Origin: Bacillus cereus
GTDB lineage: Bacteria > Bacillota > Bacilli > Bacillales > Bacillaceae_G
Direction of reading: 5' to 3'
Assembly (NCBI RefSeq): GCF_025917685.1
Contig: NZ_CP089518.1
Span: forward strand, 2,977,001 to 3,041,000
DNA length: 64,000 nt
Position 1 is the stretch's first letter, and each line of letters opens with the position of its first letter. Both the position numbers and the translations under genes were made by a program. This document shows, piece by piece, positions 1 to 8,636 of this stretch. The notes under the pieces are model-generated. The model made no database searches and was not told the DNA's origin. It saw only the letters and a program-made list of their open reading frames with translations.

Positions 1-97
1 TTTGTAAACTATTCAAAATTGCTACTTCTATCATTGGATAATAAAAAGGAATGCCTGATTGAATAAATAAAATTTTCTTAGGAGTATTGTCTTTCAT
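1..97 (-). CDS. 5' end of an unidentified protein, cut by the window start
   Basis: The first 32 codons of a minus-strand gene are visible; the rest lies to the left of the window. An ATG at 97-95 follows a strong AGGAGGAAGG ribosome binding site at 101-110. The N-terminus reads MKDNTPKKILFIQSGIPF and then continues YYPMIEVAILNSLQ. A short lysine-rich start running into a beta-strand (KKILFIQSG) resembles the opening of Rossmann-type glycosyltransferases such as CgeB-like proteins. Too little is visible to assign a function. Confidence 0.6.
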   Translation of the reverse strand, partial: MKDNTPKKILFIQSGIPFYYPMIEVAILNSLQ

Positions 98-377
98 GTC
101 CTTCCTCCTATACGTATTTTCTCATTCTCCAGAAAAATACTTTAGGATTTAGCTAAAAGCCTTTTGTGTAGGCTCTGCAATCTTTATTCATTTTCATAAC
201 GTCCTACTTTATATTTATAAGCACCGTTTATGTCCATTATGTTGAACTTTCTCGACTTCACAGACTAATAAGATTTTTACAGTGAATAATTTTTCATCCT
301 CTTTAGAAGCTGTCACGAAAGGAATAAAATTAGGTTATATTCAGCCAAATTATGAAATATAAAAAATGAATACATAA
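98..377. other. intergenic, no gene seen
   Basis: AT-rich stretch between the upstream partial gene and the terminator of the metal transporter operon. I see no plausible coding sequence or structured RNA here. Confidence 0.5.
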
Positions 378-413
378 AAGAAAGAGATAACCCCTGGGAG
401 CTATCTCTTTCTT
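378..413 (-). terminator. terminator of the mnt operon
   Basis: A perfect 12-bp stem (AAGAAAGAGATA against TATCTCTTTCTT) closes a 12-nt GC-rich loop. On the minus strand it is followed by TTATG. It lies about 40 bp past the stop of the metal-binding lipoprotein and is nearly symmetrical, so it could act in both directions. Confidence 0.75.
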
Positions 414-454
414 ATCGTATTTTACAAAACTTCAATAATTACGCTAATTAGATT

Positions 455-1390
455 TTACTTTTGTAATCCAGTAATAATGGTATCTATATTCCATTTCATC
501 ATTTTCAAGTAAGTATCTCCATCCTCACCTGATTTACCTAGTGAGTCTGTAAAAATTGTCCCTGCAATCGGCACGTTTGTTTCTTTTGAAACAGTTTCCA
601 TACTACGTCGATCTACACTTGTTTCTACAAATAAAGCTGGCACTTTGTTTGTTTGAATTACACTTACAACATCTCTAATTTGATCTGGAGTACCTTGGTT
701 TTCTGAGTTAATTTCCCAAATGTATCCCGTCTTAATATCATATGCTTTTCCAAAGTATTTAAAAGCACCTTCACTAGAGATTAAGAAACGTTTTTCCTCA
801 GGGATTTGATGAATTCTGTTCACTGTCTCATCGTGTAACTTTTGAAGTTCTGCTACATACTTGTCGGTATTTTTAGTATAGAATTCTTTATTTTTAGGGT
901 CTTCTTTAATTAATGCCTTTTTCACATTTTCAGCATATAAAATGCCATTTTTAATATTCATCCATGCATGTGGGTCTGGTTCTTTTTCTAATCCTTTTGT
1001 CTCTAAATAAATAGCTTCTACGCCTTCACTTACTTTATACACAGGTGCATCTTTCTCTGATTTATTTGCCGTTTTTAATAGCTTTTTAAACCACGCTCCA
1101 CCTTCTTCTAGATTTAATCCATTGTAAAGTACCATATCTGCATCTGTCATTTTCATAACATCTTTTGGTAGTGGATCATATTCATGCGGGTTAGCTCCAA
1201 TTGGAACAAGACTATGAATCTCAACTTTATCCCCGCCAATTTGCTTCACCATATCATATATAATGGAGTATGTAGTTACAACTTTTAATTTTTCACTGCC
1301 CTCTTCTTTTCCATTTGTGTTACTAGAACACGCTGTTAATGCAAATACGAAAATACAAATTACCGATAATAAAACATTTTTAAATTTCAT
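455..1390 (-). CDS. mntA: Mn/Zn ABC transporter substrate-binding lipoprotein (MntA/PsaA type)
   Basis: Extracytoplasmic metal-binding component of an ABC importer of the ZnuA/PsaA/TroA cluster. It begins with a lipoprotein signal peptide whose lipobox is LTAC, with the lipidated Cys at residue 21. The four metal ligands of the family can be read: His69 in ANPHEYD, His141 in DPHAW, Glu207 in SSEGAF and Asp282 in FTDSLG. The His-His-Glu-Asp set and the lack of a long His-rich loop favour manganese over zinc. In B. anthracis the equivalent lipoprotein is called MntA and is needed for Mn uptake. It is the last gene of the operon, 17 bp after the permease. Manganese specificity is inferred from ligands and the upstream operator, not proven. 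Confidence 0.9.
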   Translation of the reverse strand: MKFKNVLLSVICIFVFALTACSSNTNGKEEGSEKLKVVTTYSIIYDMVKQIGGDKVEIHSLVPIGANPHEYDPLPKDVMKMTDADMVLYNGLNLEEGGAWFKKLLKTANKSEKDAPVYKVSEGVEAIYLETKGLEKEPDPHAWMNIKNGILYAENVKKALIKEDPKNKEFYTKNTDKYVAELQKLHDETVNRIHQIPEEKRFLISSEGAFKYFGKAYDIKTGYIWEINSENQGTPDQIRDVVSVIQTNKVPALFVETSVDRRSMETVSKETNVPIAGTIFTDSLGKSGEDGDTYLKMMKWNIDTIITGLQK

Positions 1391-1407
1391 TTTTATCCTC
1401 CAATCAA

Positions 1408-2274
1408 TTATGACAACTCTGCTCTATTTTTTTTAATTTTGATAGCTCTCCAAAATAAACCTTGTGACGGTGAGAAAAAGAATGCCAATGCGAACAAGAA
1501 TGTTGCAACAAGAACAATTGTCGCACCTGAAGCAAGATTATAAGAGAAACTAAAATATAGCCCTACTACAGATGAAAGTGCACCAATGCCTGCCGCTAAA
1601 TAAATCATGACCCATAAACGATTTGTTAATAAATACGCTGTAGCCGCTGGTGTAATAAGCATAGCGACAACTAGAATAATTCCTACAGTTTGAAGTGATG
1701 CTACTGTAACCATTGTAAGTAGGATCATTAAGCCATAATGAATCCATTTGTTCGGTAACCCGTAACTTTGCGCCATCGTTGGATCAAAAGTGGATACGAG
1801 TAATTCTTTGTAAAACAGCATCACAAGCCCAATAATGACCACTCCGATAATAAGTGTCATCCACATATCTGAAGAACGAACTGATAGGACGTTCCCGAAT
1901 AAAATATGATATAAATCTGAACTACTCTTCATAAAGGTAATTAAAATAATCCCTACAGCAAATACAGATGTAAACATAATCCCTATTGCCATATCATGTT
2001 TAATTCGGCTATTTTGACTTACAAATCCTATTCCAACTGCAGTAATAACACCTGTTAAAACAGCTCCTATGAAATAGTTCATACCAATCATATAAGAAAG
2101 TGCTACTCCAGGAAGAACGGCATGTGAAATGGCATCACCCATTAATGCCATACCTCGTAAAATAATAAAACATCCAATGACACCACAGATAATTCCTACC
2201 ATAACGGAAGTTAATAACGCCTTTTGCAGAAAACTGTACTGCGTTAATGCATCTATAAATTCTACAATCTTCAT
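1408..2274 (-). CDS. mntC: Mn/Zn ABC transporter permease (ABC-3 family)
   Basis: Integral membrane subunit of the importer, 288 residues with about eight or nine hydrophobic helices. The family signature is clear near residues 37-58 (LRGMALMGDAISHAVLPGVA), typical of ZnuB/MntC/PsaC proteins. The start codon overlaps the stop of the ATPase gene by four bases (ATGA), which indicates translational coupling. Only one permease gene is present, so the channel is presumably a homodimer. B. subtilis MntABCD, by contrast, has two permease genes. Confidence 0.9.
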   Translation of the reverse strand: MKIVEFIDALTQYSFLQKALLTSVMVGIICGVIGCFIILRGMALMGDAISHAVLPGVALSYMIGMNYFIGAVLTGVITAVGIGFVSQNSRIKHDMAIGIMFTSVFAVGIILITFMKSSSDLYHILFGNVLSVRSSDMWMTLIIGVVIIGLVMLFYKELLVSTFDPTMAQSYGLPNKWIHYGLMILLTMVTVASLQTVGIILVVAMLITPAATAYLLTNRLWVMIYLAAGIGALSSVVGLYFSFSYNLASGATIVLVATFLFALAFFFSPSQGLFWRAIKIKKNRAELS

Positions 2275-3020
2275 GATGAATGTACCTCCGCTGCATTATT
2301 AAACAATATTCCTTGATTCACATATGCTTTTGACATAACAGTTGGTTCTAATACTTGTCGTACTTCTCCGCAATGAATTAAGCTTTTATTCAATAATAAT
2401 AATTTATCAAAATACGATTCTGCTTTACTTAAATCATGATGTACAACAACAATTGTTTTTCCTTCTTTACGTAATTCCCTAAGAATTTTAATGATTGTCT
2501 CTTCACTTGTTACATCTATTCCAACAAACGGTTCATCTAAGAAGAATATTTCTGCCTTTTGCGCTAAAGCTCTCGCCAAAAAGACACGTTGCTGTTGTCC
2601 ACCTGAAAGCTCACCAATTTGGCGATGTTTAAACTCTTCCATTCCGACTTTCTTTAGACATTCAAATGCCCAATCCCGCTCCCCTTTCTTCGGTCTTTTC
2701 ATCATCCCTAAAGATGGATATGTTCCAATTAGCACGACATCTAAAACTGTGATCGGGAAGTCCCAATCTATATCACTTCTTTGCGGTACATATGCAACAC
2801 TCTTTCTAACACTTCGAATATCCTCTCCAAGAATTTGAACAAATCCCTTATCATTTGGGATTAAATCCAATACAGCTTTCATTAAAGTAGATTTTCCCGC
2901 TCCGTTTGGACCAATAATTCCAACGAGATTTCCTTTTTTAATCTCAAAAGAAACATTTTGAACCACTTGATTCCCTTGATAGGATACAAATAAATCTTTG
3001 ACAATTATAGCCTCAGTCAT
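2271..3020 (-). CDS. mntB: Mn/Zn ABC transporter ATP-binding protein
   Basis: Cytoplasmic ATPase subunit of the importer, 249 residues, the usual length. Walker A is GPNGAGKST at 37-45, the Q-loop lies in YVPQR at 78-82, the ABC signature LSGGQQQR is at 138-145, Walker B with catalytic Glu is FFLDEP at 159-164, and the H-loop is HHD at 194-196. It is the first gene of a three-gene operon read ATPase, permease, lipoprotein. A palindrome of MntR type lies about 100 bp upstream, so repression by Mn-loaded MntR is likely. Confidence 0.9.
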   Translation of the reverse strand: MTEAIIVKDLFVSYQGNQVVQNVSFEIKKGNLVGIIGPNGAGKSTLMKAVLDLIPNDKGFVQILGEDIRSVRKSVAYVPQRSDIDWDFPITVLDVVLIGTYPSLGMMKRPKKGERDWAFECLKKVGMEEFKHRQIGELSGGQQQRVFLARALAQKAEIFFLDEPFVGIDVTSEETIIKILRELRKEGKTIVVVHHDLSKAESYFDKLLLLNKSLIHCGEVRQVLEPTVMSKAYVNQGILFNNAAEVHSS

Positions 3021-3119
3021 TTTTTATGTACTCCCCCTTCTTTTTTTCGTCAATGTAATTATTTTGCACAAAGGCAACTTTTAAACAAAAAAATATAATG
3101 CGAATGTAAATCCGCGCCT

Positions 3120-3139
3120 AAGTTTCCTTAGGGAAACTT
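3120..3139 (-). promoter_or_regulatory. putative MntR operator
   Basis: Perfect inverted repeat AAGTTTCC-TTAG-GGAAACTT, 100 bp upstream of the ATPase start. It closely resembles the MntR boxes known in B. subtilis (TTTGCCTTAAGGAAAC type). A weaker related sequence, TTGC-CTTTGT-GCAA on the minus strand near 3063-3077, could be a second site. Placement between two genes and ahead of a Mn transporter supports the call. Confidence 0.7.
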
Positions 3140-3309
3140 TTTTATATGAGTCAAATTATATAAGCTAGATGCAAATTTGTAAACTAATTTTTACGAATTT
3201 ATGAATATACAATAAAAATCATTATCACTATGAAACAAAATACATTATCCATTCTATGATTTTCTAAAAAGGATATTACTGTGAAAAATTAGCACTATAA
3301 TAAACGAAA

Positions 3310-3333
3310 GAGCCCACTCATATGAGGTGGCTC
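3310..3333 (-). terminator. terminator after the DJ-1/PfpI gene
   Basis: On the minus strand a 10-bp stem (GAGCCACCTC/GAGTGGGCTC with one G-T pair) and a 4-nt ATAT loop are followed by TTTCGTTTA. It sits about 60 bp after the stop at 3390. Confidence 0.75.
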
Positions 3334-3389
3334 CTTCTCTTTTAGAATATTTAATACGCTCTACAGCAAAAACTATGATTACGGTTAAA

Positions 3390-3989
3390 TTACTTCCAAA
3401 CAACACCTCGCCTCTCATATTCCATTCTATATTCAACAGCAGCTGCAATTTTAGAACTTGCGAACCTTTCCGTAATCCAAAGAGCTAAATCAATTCCTGA
3501 AGTAACTCCTCTTGCAGTAATAATATCGCCTTGATCTACAATTCTGTAATGAAGAAGTTCTGCTCCATATTCACTAATTTCAGTTTGCGCCAAATGATGC
3601 ATTGTTGCCTTTTTATCATTCAATATACCGGATGCAGCTAGTAGCATACCTCCTGTACAAACTCCAGCAACAATCGTTCCTTCATTGTGCATCTCTCTAA
3701 TCATTTCGGTCAAAGTACCAAGCTCTGCTTGCTTTCGTGCCCCATGTTCAGCTTTATGATTCCAGCCACCACCAGGTACAATTAACAAATCTGGACGATT
3801 ATCCATTCGTAAAAAATCATGTAATTTAACCGTAACTCCAAACGAAGTAATAGCTTCTTGTTTTTGTTCACTCGAAACGAATTCAACCGTAAATGGTGCC
3901 CCTTCTTCTATCGCTCTTTTGAGTACCTCAAACGGTGCGAAAGAGACAAGTTCTCCGAAGCCATCAAACAATACAATTTGTATTTTCAT
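3390..3989 (-). CDS. DJ-1/PfpI family protein
   Basis: A 199-residue class I glutamine-amidotransferase-like protein of the DJ-1/PfpI superfamily. The nucleophile elbow is AGVCTGGMLLA with Cys111, preceded by the conserved LLIVPGGG strand (69-75). The GVTSGIDLALWI segment near 162-173 is typical of the isocyanide-hydratase-like and ThiJ-like branch. Members include chaperone-like, glyoxalase III-like and isonitrile hydratase enzymes, and the sequence alone does not pick one. The gene is monocistronic, with its own terminator downstream. Confidence 0.8.
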   Translation of the reverse strand: MKIQIVLFDGFGELVSFAPFEVLKRAIEEGAPFTVEFVSSEQKQEAITSFGVTVKLHDFLRMDNRPDLLIVPGGGWNHKAEHGARKQAELGTLTEMIREMHNEGTIVAGVCTGGMLLAASGILNDKKATMHHLAQTEISEYGAELLHYRIVDQGDIITARGVTSGIDLALWITERFASSKIAAAVEYRMEYERRGVVWK

Positions 3990-4043
3990 TTTTTGAACAC
4001 CTCATATCGTTTCTTTTTGAATCCCAAATTAGGAGAATACATG

Positions 4044-5027
4044 TTATCTACAAATTAACAATGAAGATAGTCTTTCTCCCCTCACTCTATAAACTTCCAA
4101 ATGTTCTTCTAATTCCCTCTCATCACTTATTACACTTAGCGTTTTCTTCACAAAATTCCAATTCAAACTACCGGATAGCCATAGTAATGAAGACAGTCTC
4201 TTATAATCATTTGATGTTACAATATTACTAGCCTTATACCCTTCTAAAAATGCACTAGCAACACTTGGACTGACTTCATGTGATTGTATTCCTTCCGTTC
4301 GAGAGTACCATTTTAGTAAAAAGGCTAATCCCTCAATACGATCAACATAGCCAATCGATTCAAAATCTACAATTCCTTTTATCTGTTGATTTGAATCCCA
4401 TAAAACATTCAAAGGATTTAAGTCTGTTTGTACGATAAACTCTAATTCACTCGTATATGCGCACTCTATATGATATTTAGCGAGCTCTATATACTCTCGT
4501 AATTCTCCACATGTGCTTGCCCTACTTTCTAGCATATGAATAAACTGGGCATACCCATCCAAATGAGATTTCTTTTGAAAAATCGAGCTTTGAGATGCGC
4601 AAGAAATATCATGAATCTTTCTTGCTTCCGTTCCGAAGGCTTTTGCGATAACTTCTGTACAATTTGTAATATGTTCTCCTTCAATCCAATTAGACAATAC
4701 AAATCGGTATTGTTCATCATTCCAAATGACAAGTGTAAATGACTCTCCTGCCCTATTCTTATTTATCTGCATAAAAAGAATCCCATGCTCGCGTAAATAA
4801 TACGTAAAACGCACTTGCTCTATCAGTTGTTCGTTTAATAACGTCCCAAAGGCGGGATTGATTGTTCGCTTGCTATTTATAAACCTTGCGGAATACCGCT
4901 TTCCATTTACCATTATTTTATAATGCAGATCCGTATTCCAACTATCTTTATGTAACTCTTCTTCCACTGCTAGTGAATGAATTTCTTTAAAATAATTCAT
5001 TAATACATTTCTTATTATATGTTTCAC
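4044..5027 (-). CDS. aminoglycoside-phosphotransferase-like kinase
   Basis: A 327-residue small-molecule kinase of the APH/choline-kinase fold. The catalytic loop is QTDLNPLNVLW, with Asp in the position of the HxDxxxxN motif, followed by the metal-binding VDFES segment. The usual catalytic-loop His is replaced by Gln. The rest fits the family loosely: an N-lobe strand (ARFINSKRT) and a C-terminal helical region. The substrate is unknown. Family members phosphorylate homoserine, methylthioribose, aminoglycosides or thiamine, so resistance should not be assumed from the family name. It stands alone between a DJ-1 gene and the arsenic operon. Confidence 0.75.
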   Translation of the reverse strand: MKHIIRNVLMNYFKEIHSLAVEEELHKDSWNTDLHYKIMVNGKRYSARFINSKRTINPAFGTLLNEQLIEQVRFTYYLREHGILFMQINKNRAGESFTLVIWNDEQYRFVLSNWIEGEHITNCTEVIAKAFGTEARKIHDISCASQSSIFQKKSHLDGYAQFIHMLESRASTCGELREYIELAKYHIECAYTSELEFIVQTDLNPLNVLWDSNQQIKGIVDFESIGYVDRIEGLAFLLKWYSRTEGIQSHEVSPSVASAFLEGYKASNIVTSNDYKRLSSLLWLSGSLNWNFVKKTLSVISDERELEEHLEVYRVRGERLSSLLICR

Positions 5028-5237
5028 CCTATTCCCCTTTCATGCAAAAATTCATTTTTGTACTTCCGAATAAAAACCTTTTAAAGTGAGGATTTTTAAG
5101 ATATACCTAATTTATTCAAGTAAAAATCATATCCTACATGATTAAATACATTTCTAACTTTATCACTATGACAGAATATTCTCTATTCGTTTCATTAATT
5201 TCTGTAAACCAATTTAGTCATGACTATGTACAATAAA

Positions 5238-5278
5238 AAAAGAGCCAATCACCTATATAATAGAAGATTGACTCTTTT
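5238..5278 (-). terminator. terminator of the ars operon
   Basis: A 13-bp stem, AAAAGAGTCAATC paired with GATTGGCTCTTTT, with a 15-nt loop; a T-run follows on the minus strand. It begins just past the arsC stop. Confidence 0.8.
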
Positions 5279-5284
5279 CTTTAT

Positions 5285-5689
5285 TTACTCCCCTGTTTCT
5301 AAAAAACGTTTTATACGTTCACCAATTTCATCACGAACACGTTGAAATTCAGACCACTCTTTTCCTGCTGGGTCATCAAATCCCCAGTGAACACGATTTA
5401 CATGCGGCGGAGTAGATGGACAAACAGAATCCGCATGACTACAGAGGGTAACAACTAAATCAGCGTTATTTAAAATATTTGAATCAATCATATCTGATGT
5501 TTGATTTGTTATATCGATATTTACTTCATTCATTGCTTTAATAGCATTTGGATTCACTCCATGTGCTTCAATGCCTGCAGAATATACATTCCACTTATCT
5601 CCTAAGTATTGTTTCCCCCATGCCTCTGCCATTTGGCTGCGGCATGAATTTCCTGTACATAAAAAATAGATTGTCTTTTTGTTTTCCAT
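5285..5689 (-). CDS. arsC: arsenate reductase, thioredoxin-coupled
   Basis: Reduces As(V) to As(III), which the neighbouring Acr3 exports. It is the low-molecular-weight-phosphatase type, 134 residues. The P-loop is CTGNSCRS with nucleophile Cys11 and Arg17, and the two further redox cysteines are Cys83 and Cys90 in LCSHADSVC. Asp in the DPAG segment near 108 would be the general acid. A longer frame extends upstream, but the ATG at 5689 has the ribosome site (AAAGGTGG) and gives the standard length. It is the last gene of arsR-arsI-acr3-arsC, 25 bp after acr3. Confidence 0.93.
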   Translation of the reverse strand: MENKKTIYFLCTGNSCRSQMAEAWGKQYLGDKWNVYSAGIEAHGVNPNAIKAMNEVNIDITNQTSDMIDSNILNNADLVVTLCSHADSVCPSTPPHVNRVHWGFDDPAGKEWSEFQRVRDEIGERIKRFLETGE

Positions 5690-5714
5690 GTTGTTTTCCA
5701 CCTTTGTTTTTAAA

Positions 5715-6755
5715 TTATACTGGTTGATCATTAAAATATTTACGTTTAAACCAAAAAGCGACGTTTACAAGTGCAATCATTACAGGTACTTCAACTAACG
5801 GTCCAATGACAGCTGCGAATGCCGCGCCTGAATGAATACCAAACACACCAACTGCTACAGCAATTGCTAACTCAAAGTTATTACTACCTGCTGTAAATGC
5901 TAACGTTGTAGTCACCGGATAGTTTGCACCAATTTTTCTTCCCATAAAGAAAGAAACAAAAAACATTACAATAAAATAAATGAGTAATGGAATTGCTATT
6001 CTTACTACATCTAGTGGCACGCTAACAATCATCTCCCCTTTTAAAGAGAACATAATGATGATTGTAAATAGCAATGCAAGTAATGTAAGTGGACTAATTT
6101 TAGGTATAAATACCTTTTCATACCACTGTCTTCCTTTTAACTTCACTAGTACAAAGCGTGTCAACATACCTGCTATAAAAGGAATTCCCAAATAGATAAA
6201 TACTGATTTCGCTACTTCTACCATTGTAATATCGACAATAGCACCTTCAATCCCTAACCATTCCGGGATTACTGTTACGAACACGTATGCATAAACCGAG
6301 AAGAATAACATTTGAAATACAGAATTAAAAGCAACTAGACCAGCTGCATACTCTTTATCCCCATCAGCAAGGTCGTTCCAAACAATTACCATTGCAATAC
6401 AACGTGCTAAACCAATCATAATGAGCCCGACCATGTATTCTGGTTTATCAGGAAGAAAAATAATTGCTAACACAAACATAAGTACAGGTCCGATAATCCA
6501 GTTTTGTACTAAAGATAGAACTAGCACTTTTACATCTTTAAATACTCGGCCCATTTCCTCATAGCGAACTTTCGCTAATGGTGGGTACATCATTACAATT
6601 AAACCAACAGCGAGCGGAATAGACGTCGTGCCAACTTGTAATGAATTCAGTCCGTCTACTACACTAGGAAACACAAATCCTAAACCAATTCCAATAGCCA
6701 TCGCTAGAAAAATCCATAGTGTTAAATATCGGTCTAGAAAAGATAAACGTTTCAT
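5715..6755 (-). CDS. acr3: arsenite efflux transporter Acr3
   Basis: Ten-helix arsenite antiporter of the Acr3/BASS fold, 346 residues from the chosen start, matching B. subtilis-type Acr3. The conserved helix-4 region [12 protein letters not shown] (near 117-128) contains the Cys essential in this family, and [17 protein letters not shown] marks the second half. The first in-frame ATG touches its ribosome site directly, so the ATG four codons later, 8 bp after GGAGATGG, is preferred. It follows arsI closely and precedes arsC. Confidence 0.92.
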   Translation of the reverse strand: MKRLSFLDRYLTLWIFLAMAIGIGLGFVFPSVVDGLNSLQVGTTSIPLAVGLIVMMYPPLAKVRYEEMGRVFKDVKVLVLSLVQNWIIGPVLMFVLAIIFLPDKPEYMVGLIMIGLARCIAMVIVWNDLADGDKEYAAGLVAFNSVFQMLFFSVYAYVFVTVIPEWLGIEGAIVDITMVEVAKSVFIYLGIPFIAGMLTRFVLVKLKGRQWYEKVFIPKISPLTLLALLFTIIIMFSLKGEMIVSVPLDVVRIAIPLLIYFIVMFFVSFFMGRKIGANYPVTTTLAFTAGSNNFELAIAVAVGVFGIHSGAAFAAVIGPLVEVPVMIALVNVAFWFKRKYFNDQPV

Positions 6756-6773
6756 TTTATTTTCCATCTCCCA

Positions 6774-7211
6774 TTAACAACAAGAATTTTTATCTACTAC
6801 GTTAGAAATCGTGCAACAAGATGACTCTTCTATTTTGTGAACATCACTATCTGCTTTTGTATAAAAGAATTCCCACTCATTACCATCAGGATCCGTTACC
6901 CAAAACTTATTTTGCACTGCATAGCAACAAGTTGTATCCATCTCATCACGCGCAAAGAAACCCTCTTTTTCTAATCTTTCTTTATGTAATATGATTTCTT
7001 CAGCTGTATCCACTTGAAAACCAAAATGATTTACCTGATTTCCATTCACTTCATCTCGCACGTTCAGCGTGAAATTAAGTCCTGGTGTCTCTAATAAAAA
7101 TTTTGCATAATCCATTTTCACCTTAACTGGTGATACACCGAATACCTTTTCATAAAATTCAATAGACTTCTCTAAATTCGTAACGTTTATACCGACGTGA
7201 ACATATTTCAT
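6774..7211 (-). CDS. arsI: ArsI-type C-As lyase, VOC family
   Basis: Non-haem iron dioxygenase of the ArsI/CadI group, which removes the methyl or aryl group from trivalent organoarsenicals. Visible are the vicinal cysteine pair Cys95-Cys96 in TTCCYA, which binds the arsenical, and the iron ligands His5, His62 and Glu114 (DGNEWEFF). The protein is 145 residues and ends in a second and third Cys-Cys pair (SSCC, NSCC), which is common in this family. The gene lies between arsR and acr3. A perfect ArsR-type box sits in the arsR-arsI gap. Confidence 0.88.
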   Translation of the reverse strand: MKYVHVGINVTNLEKSIEFYEKVFGVSPVKVKMDYAKFLLETPGLNFTLNVRDEVNGNQVNHFGFQVDTAEEIILHKERLEKEGFFARDEMDTTCCYAVQNKFWVTDPDGNEWEFFYTKADSDVHKIEESSCCTISNVVDKNSCC

Positions 7212-7236
7212 ACCTTATTCCTCCTCTTTATATATT

Positions 7237-7260
7237 ATTAATCAATTTTTTTTGATTAAT
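7237..7260 (-). promoter_or_regulatory. ArsR-type operator inside the ars operon
   Basis: Perfect inverted repeat ATTAATCAA-TTTTTT-TTGATTAAT in the 60-bp gap between arsR and arsI. It shares the ATCAA-N6-TTGAT core with the two boxes upstream of arsR and is the longest of the three (9-bp arms). A role as a second operator inside the operon is inferred. Confidence 0.7.
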
Positions 7261-7271
7261 AGCGCAAAATT

Positions 7272-7577
7272 TTAACAACAACTACCTTTTCCTGTTTTTC
7301 TAAAGATACAGCACAATTCTTCTGATAATAAATTATTCACTTCCGCATCATTTAAATCATAATAACTCCACGTACCTTTTGTTTCTTTTACAATTAAACC
7401 TGCATCTAATAAAATCTTCAAATGATAGGACAACTTAGATTGCGTCATTTCAAAAATCTCTGTTAAATCACATACACAAGTCTGACCTCGCTGACAAAGT
7501 TCATACATAATCTCTAAACGCTTCTGATCCGCCAACGCTTTAAATTTTTTCTCATAGAGCTGAAAATCTTGTGCCAT
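7272..7577 (-). CDS. arsR: arsenic-responsive repressor, ArsR/SmtB family
   Basis: A 101-residue winged-helix repressor. The As(III) site is the Cys34-x-Cys36 pair in QTCVCDL at the start of the DNA-binding region, with TQSKLSYHLKILLDAGLI as the recognition helix. Further cysteines lie near the C-terminus (ELCC, SCC). It is the first gene of the operon and is expected to repress its own promoter, which is framed by two matching boxes, until arsenite binds. Confidence 0.93.
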   Translation of the reverse strand: MAQDFQLYEKKFKALADQKRLEIMYELCQRGQTCVCDLTEIFEMTQSKLSYHLKILLDAGLIVKETKGTWSYYDLNDAEVNNLLSEELCCIFRKTGKGSCC

Positions 7578-7595
7578 TTTAGTTCACTCTCCCTT

Positions 7596-7613
7596 CATCA
7601 ATTTTTTTTGATG
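7596..7613 (-). promoter_or_regulatory. ArsR operator overlapping the transcription start
   Basis: Inverted repeat CATCAA-TTTTTT-TTGATG, lying just downstream of the -10 element of the arsR promoter. Binding here would block RNA polymerase. Confidence 0.75.
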
Positions 7614-7618
7614 TTTAT

Positions 7619-7648
7619 AGTATATACGCTGATTAGTTCTTTATGCAA
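7619..7648 (-). promoter_or_regulatory. arsR promoter
   Basis: On the minus strand a -35 TTGCAT (7648-7643) and a -10 TATACT (7624-7619) are separated by 18 bp. The promoter is flanked on both sides by ArsR-type boxes. Confidence 0.7.
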
Positions 7649-7654
7649 CTGATT

Positions 7655-7672
7655 AATCAATTTTTTTTGATT
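7655..7672 (-). promoter_or_regulatory. ArsR operator upstream of the -35
   Basis: Inverted repeat AATCAA-TTTTTT-TTGATT, 59 bp from the downstream box, so the two lie about five and a half helical turns apart on either side of the promoter. Confidence 0.7.
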
Positions 7673-7710
7673 TACAAAAAGCTTCCTCGCACCATAACTT
7701 TGCTACAACT

Positions 7711-7757
7711 AAAAAGGACCATAGCCTTTTCAAAAATGAAAAACTACGGTTCTTTTT
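7711..7757 (-). terminator. terminator of the short-chain dehydrogenase gene
   Basis: A 14-bp stem (AAAAAGAACCGTAG against CTATGGTCCTTTTT on the minus strand, with G-T pairs) followed by TTTTTAG. It lies 90 bp beyond the dehydrogenase stop and could also work on the plus strand. Confidence 0.65.
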
Positions 7758-7842
7758 ACAACTTAATAGTTAAAATATTTCCGAAGAATGGAGTCTCTAT
7801 AACTGTTTTTAATTTTAATTTGATCGTTATAGAGTAGTGCCC

Positions 7843-8607
7843 CTATAAACAAAACCCTCCAGAAACATCTAAAATCTGCCCTGTTACCCAGCGACTATCA
7901 GAAGAAGCAAGGAATGCTACTGCATCTGCGATATCTTCAACTTGCCCTATTCGTCCAAACACAGATGAGTTCGTAGCAAAACTTCGTATTTCAGGATCAT
8001 CTAGCAATTTCGCATTAATATCTGTCTTCGTATATCCAGGCATAATTGCATTCACTGTTATACCTCTTTCTCCAAGATGCTTAGCTAGAGGAAGTGTCAT
8101 CGTATTTAATGCCCCTTTACTTAAACCGTATGCAATTGAGCCTGTAAAACCAAGTCGTACTTCAGCTGATGAAATGTTAATAATGCGTCCCTCTGCTCGT
8201 AGTAACGGTAATGTTTGCTGAATTAAGAAGAACGGTGCTTTAATATTTACAGACATAATTTCATCAAAAACTTCTTCTGTCGTATTTTCAATCGTTCCTT
8301 GTGTACCTATCCCTGCATTATTTACTAAAATATCTATCTCTGATGTACCAACTCTTATTTGTAATTCATTCTTTAATTGTTCTACTAGATTTTTGACACC
8401 ATCAATTGAATTGAAATCTGCTTCAATTAAGAGCGCCTTTCCTCCATTAGATTCAATCTCACTAATCGTTTCATCTGCAGCTTCCTTATTTCGGCCGTAG
8501 TGAATCGCAACTAATGCACCGTCGTTTGCCAATCTCATCGCAATCGCACGACCAATACCGCGACTCGCCCCGGTTACTAACGCTACTTTCCCATCAAGAT
8601 TCTTCAT
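7843..8607 (-). CDS. short-chain dehydrogenase/reductase
   Basis: Classical SDR of about 254 residues that uses NAD(P)H on an unknown carbonyl or alcohol. The nucleotide motif is TGASRGIGRA near residue 12, followed by NNAGIG, the catalytic Ser in INISSAEV, and YGLSKGA with Tyr and Lys. The start is placed at the second ATG (8607) because AGGAAGG lies directly against the first one. It is transcribed divergently from an Lrp-type regulator across a bcr1-like repeat. A regulatory link is possible but not shown. Confidence 0.85.
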   Translation of the reverse strand: MKNLDGKVALVTGASRGIGRAIAMRLANDGALVAIHYGRNKEAADETISEIESNGGKALLIEADFNSIDGVKNLVEQLKNELQIRVGTSEIDILVNNAGIGTQGTIENTTEEVFDEIMSVNIKAPFFLIQQTLPLLRAEGRIINISSAEVRLGFTGSIAYGLSKGALNTMTLPLAKHLGERGITVNAIMPGYTKTDINAKLLDDPEIRSFATNSSVFGRIGQVEDIADAVAFLASSDSRWVTGQILDVSGGFCL

Positions 8608-8636
8608 TTTTCCCATCCTTCCTAAATTTCCGTTTG

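Noticed and set aside
2491..2838. 115-codon frame antisense to the Mn transporter ATPase
   Set aside because: Shadow of the ATPase gene, whose motifs are complete.
5690..5731. Longer arsC N-terminus starting at 5731
   Set aside because: It adds 14 residues that run into the acr3 stop region; the ATG at 5689 has the ribosome site and gives the normal length.
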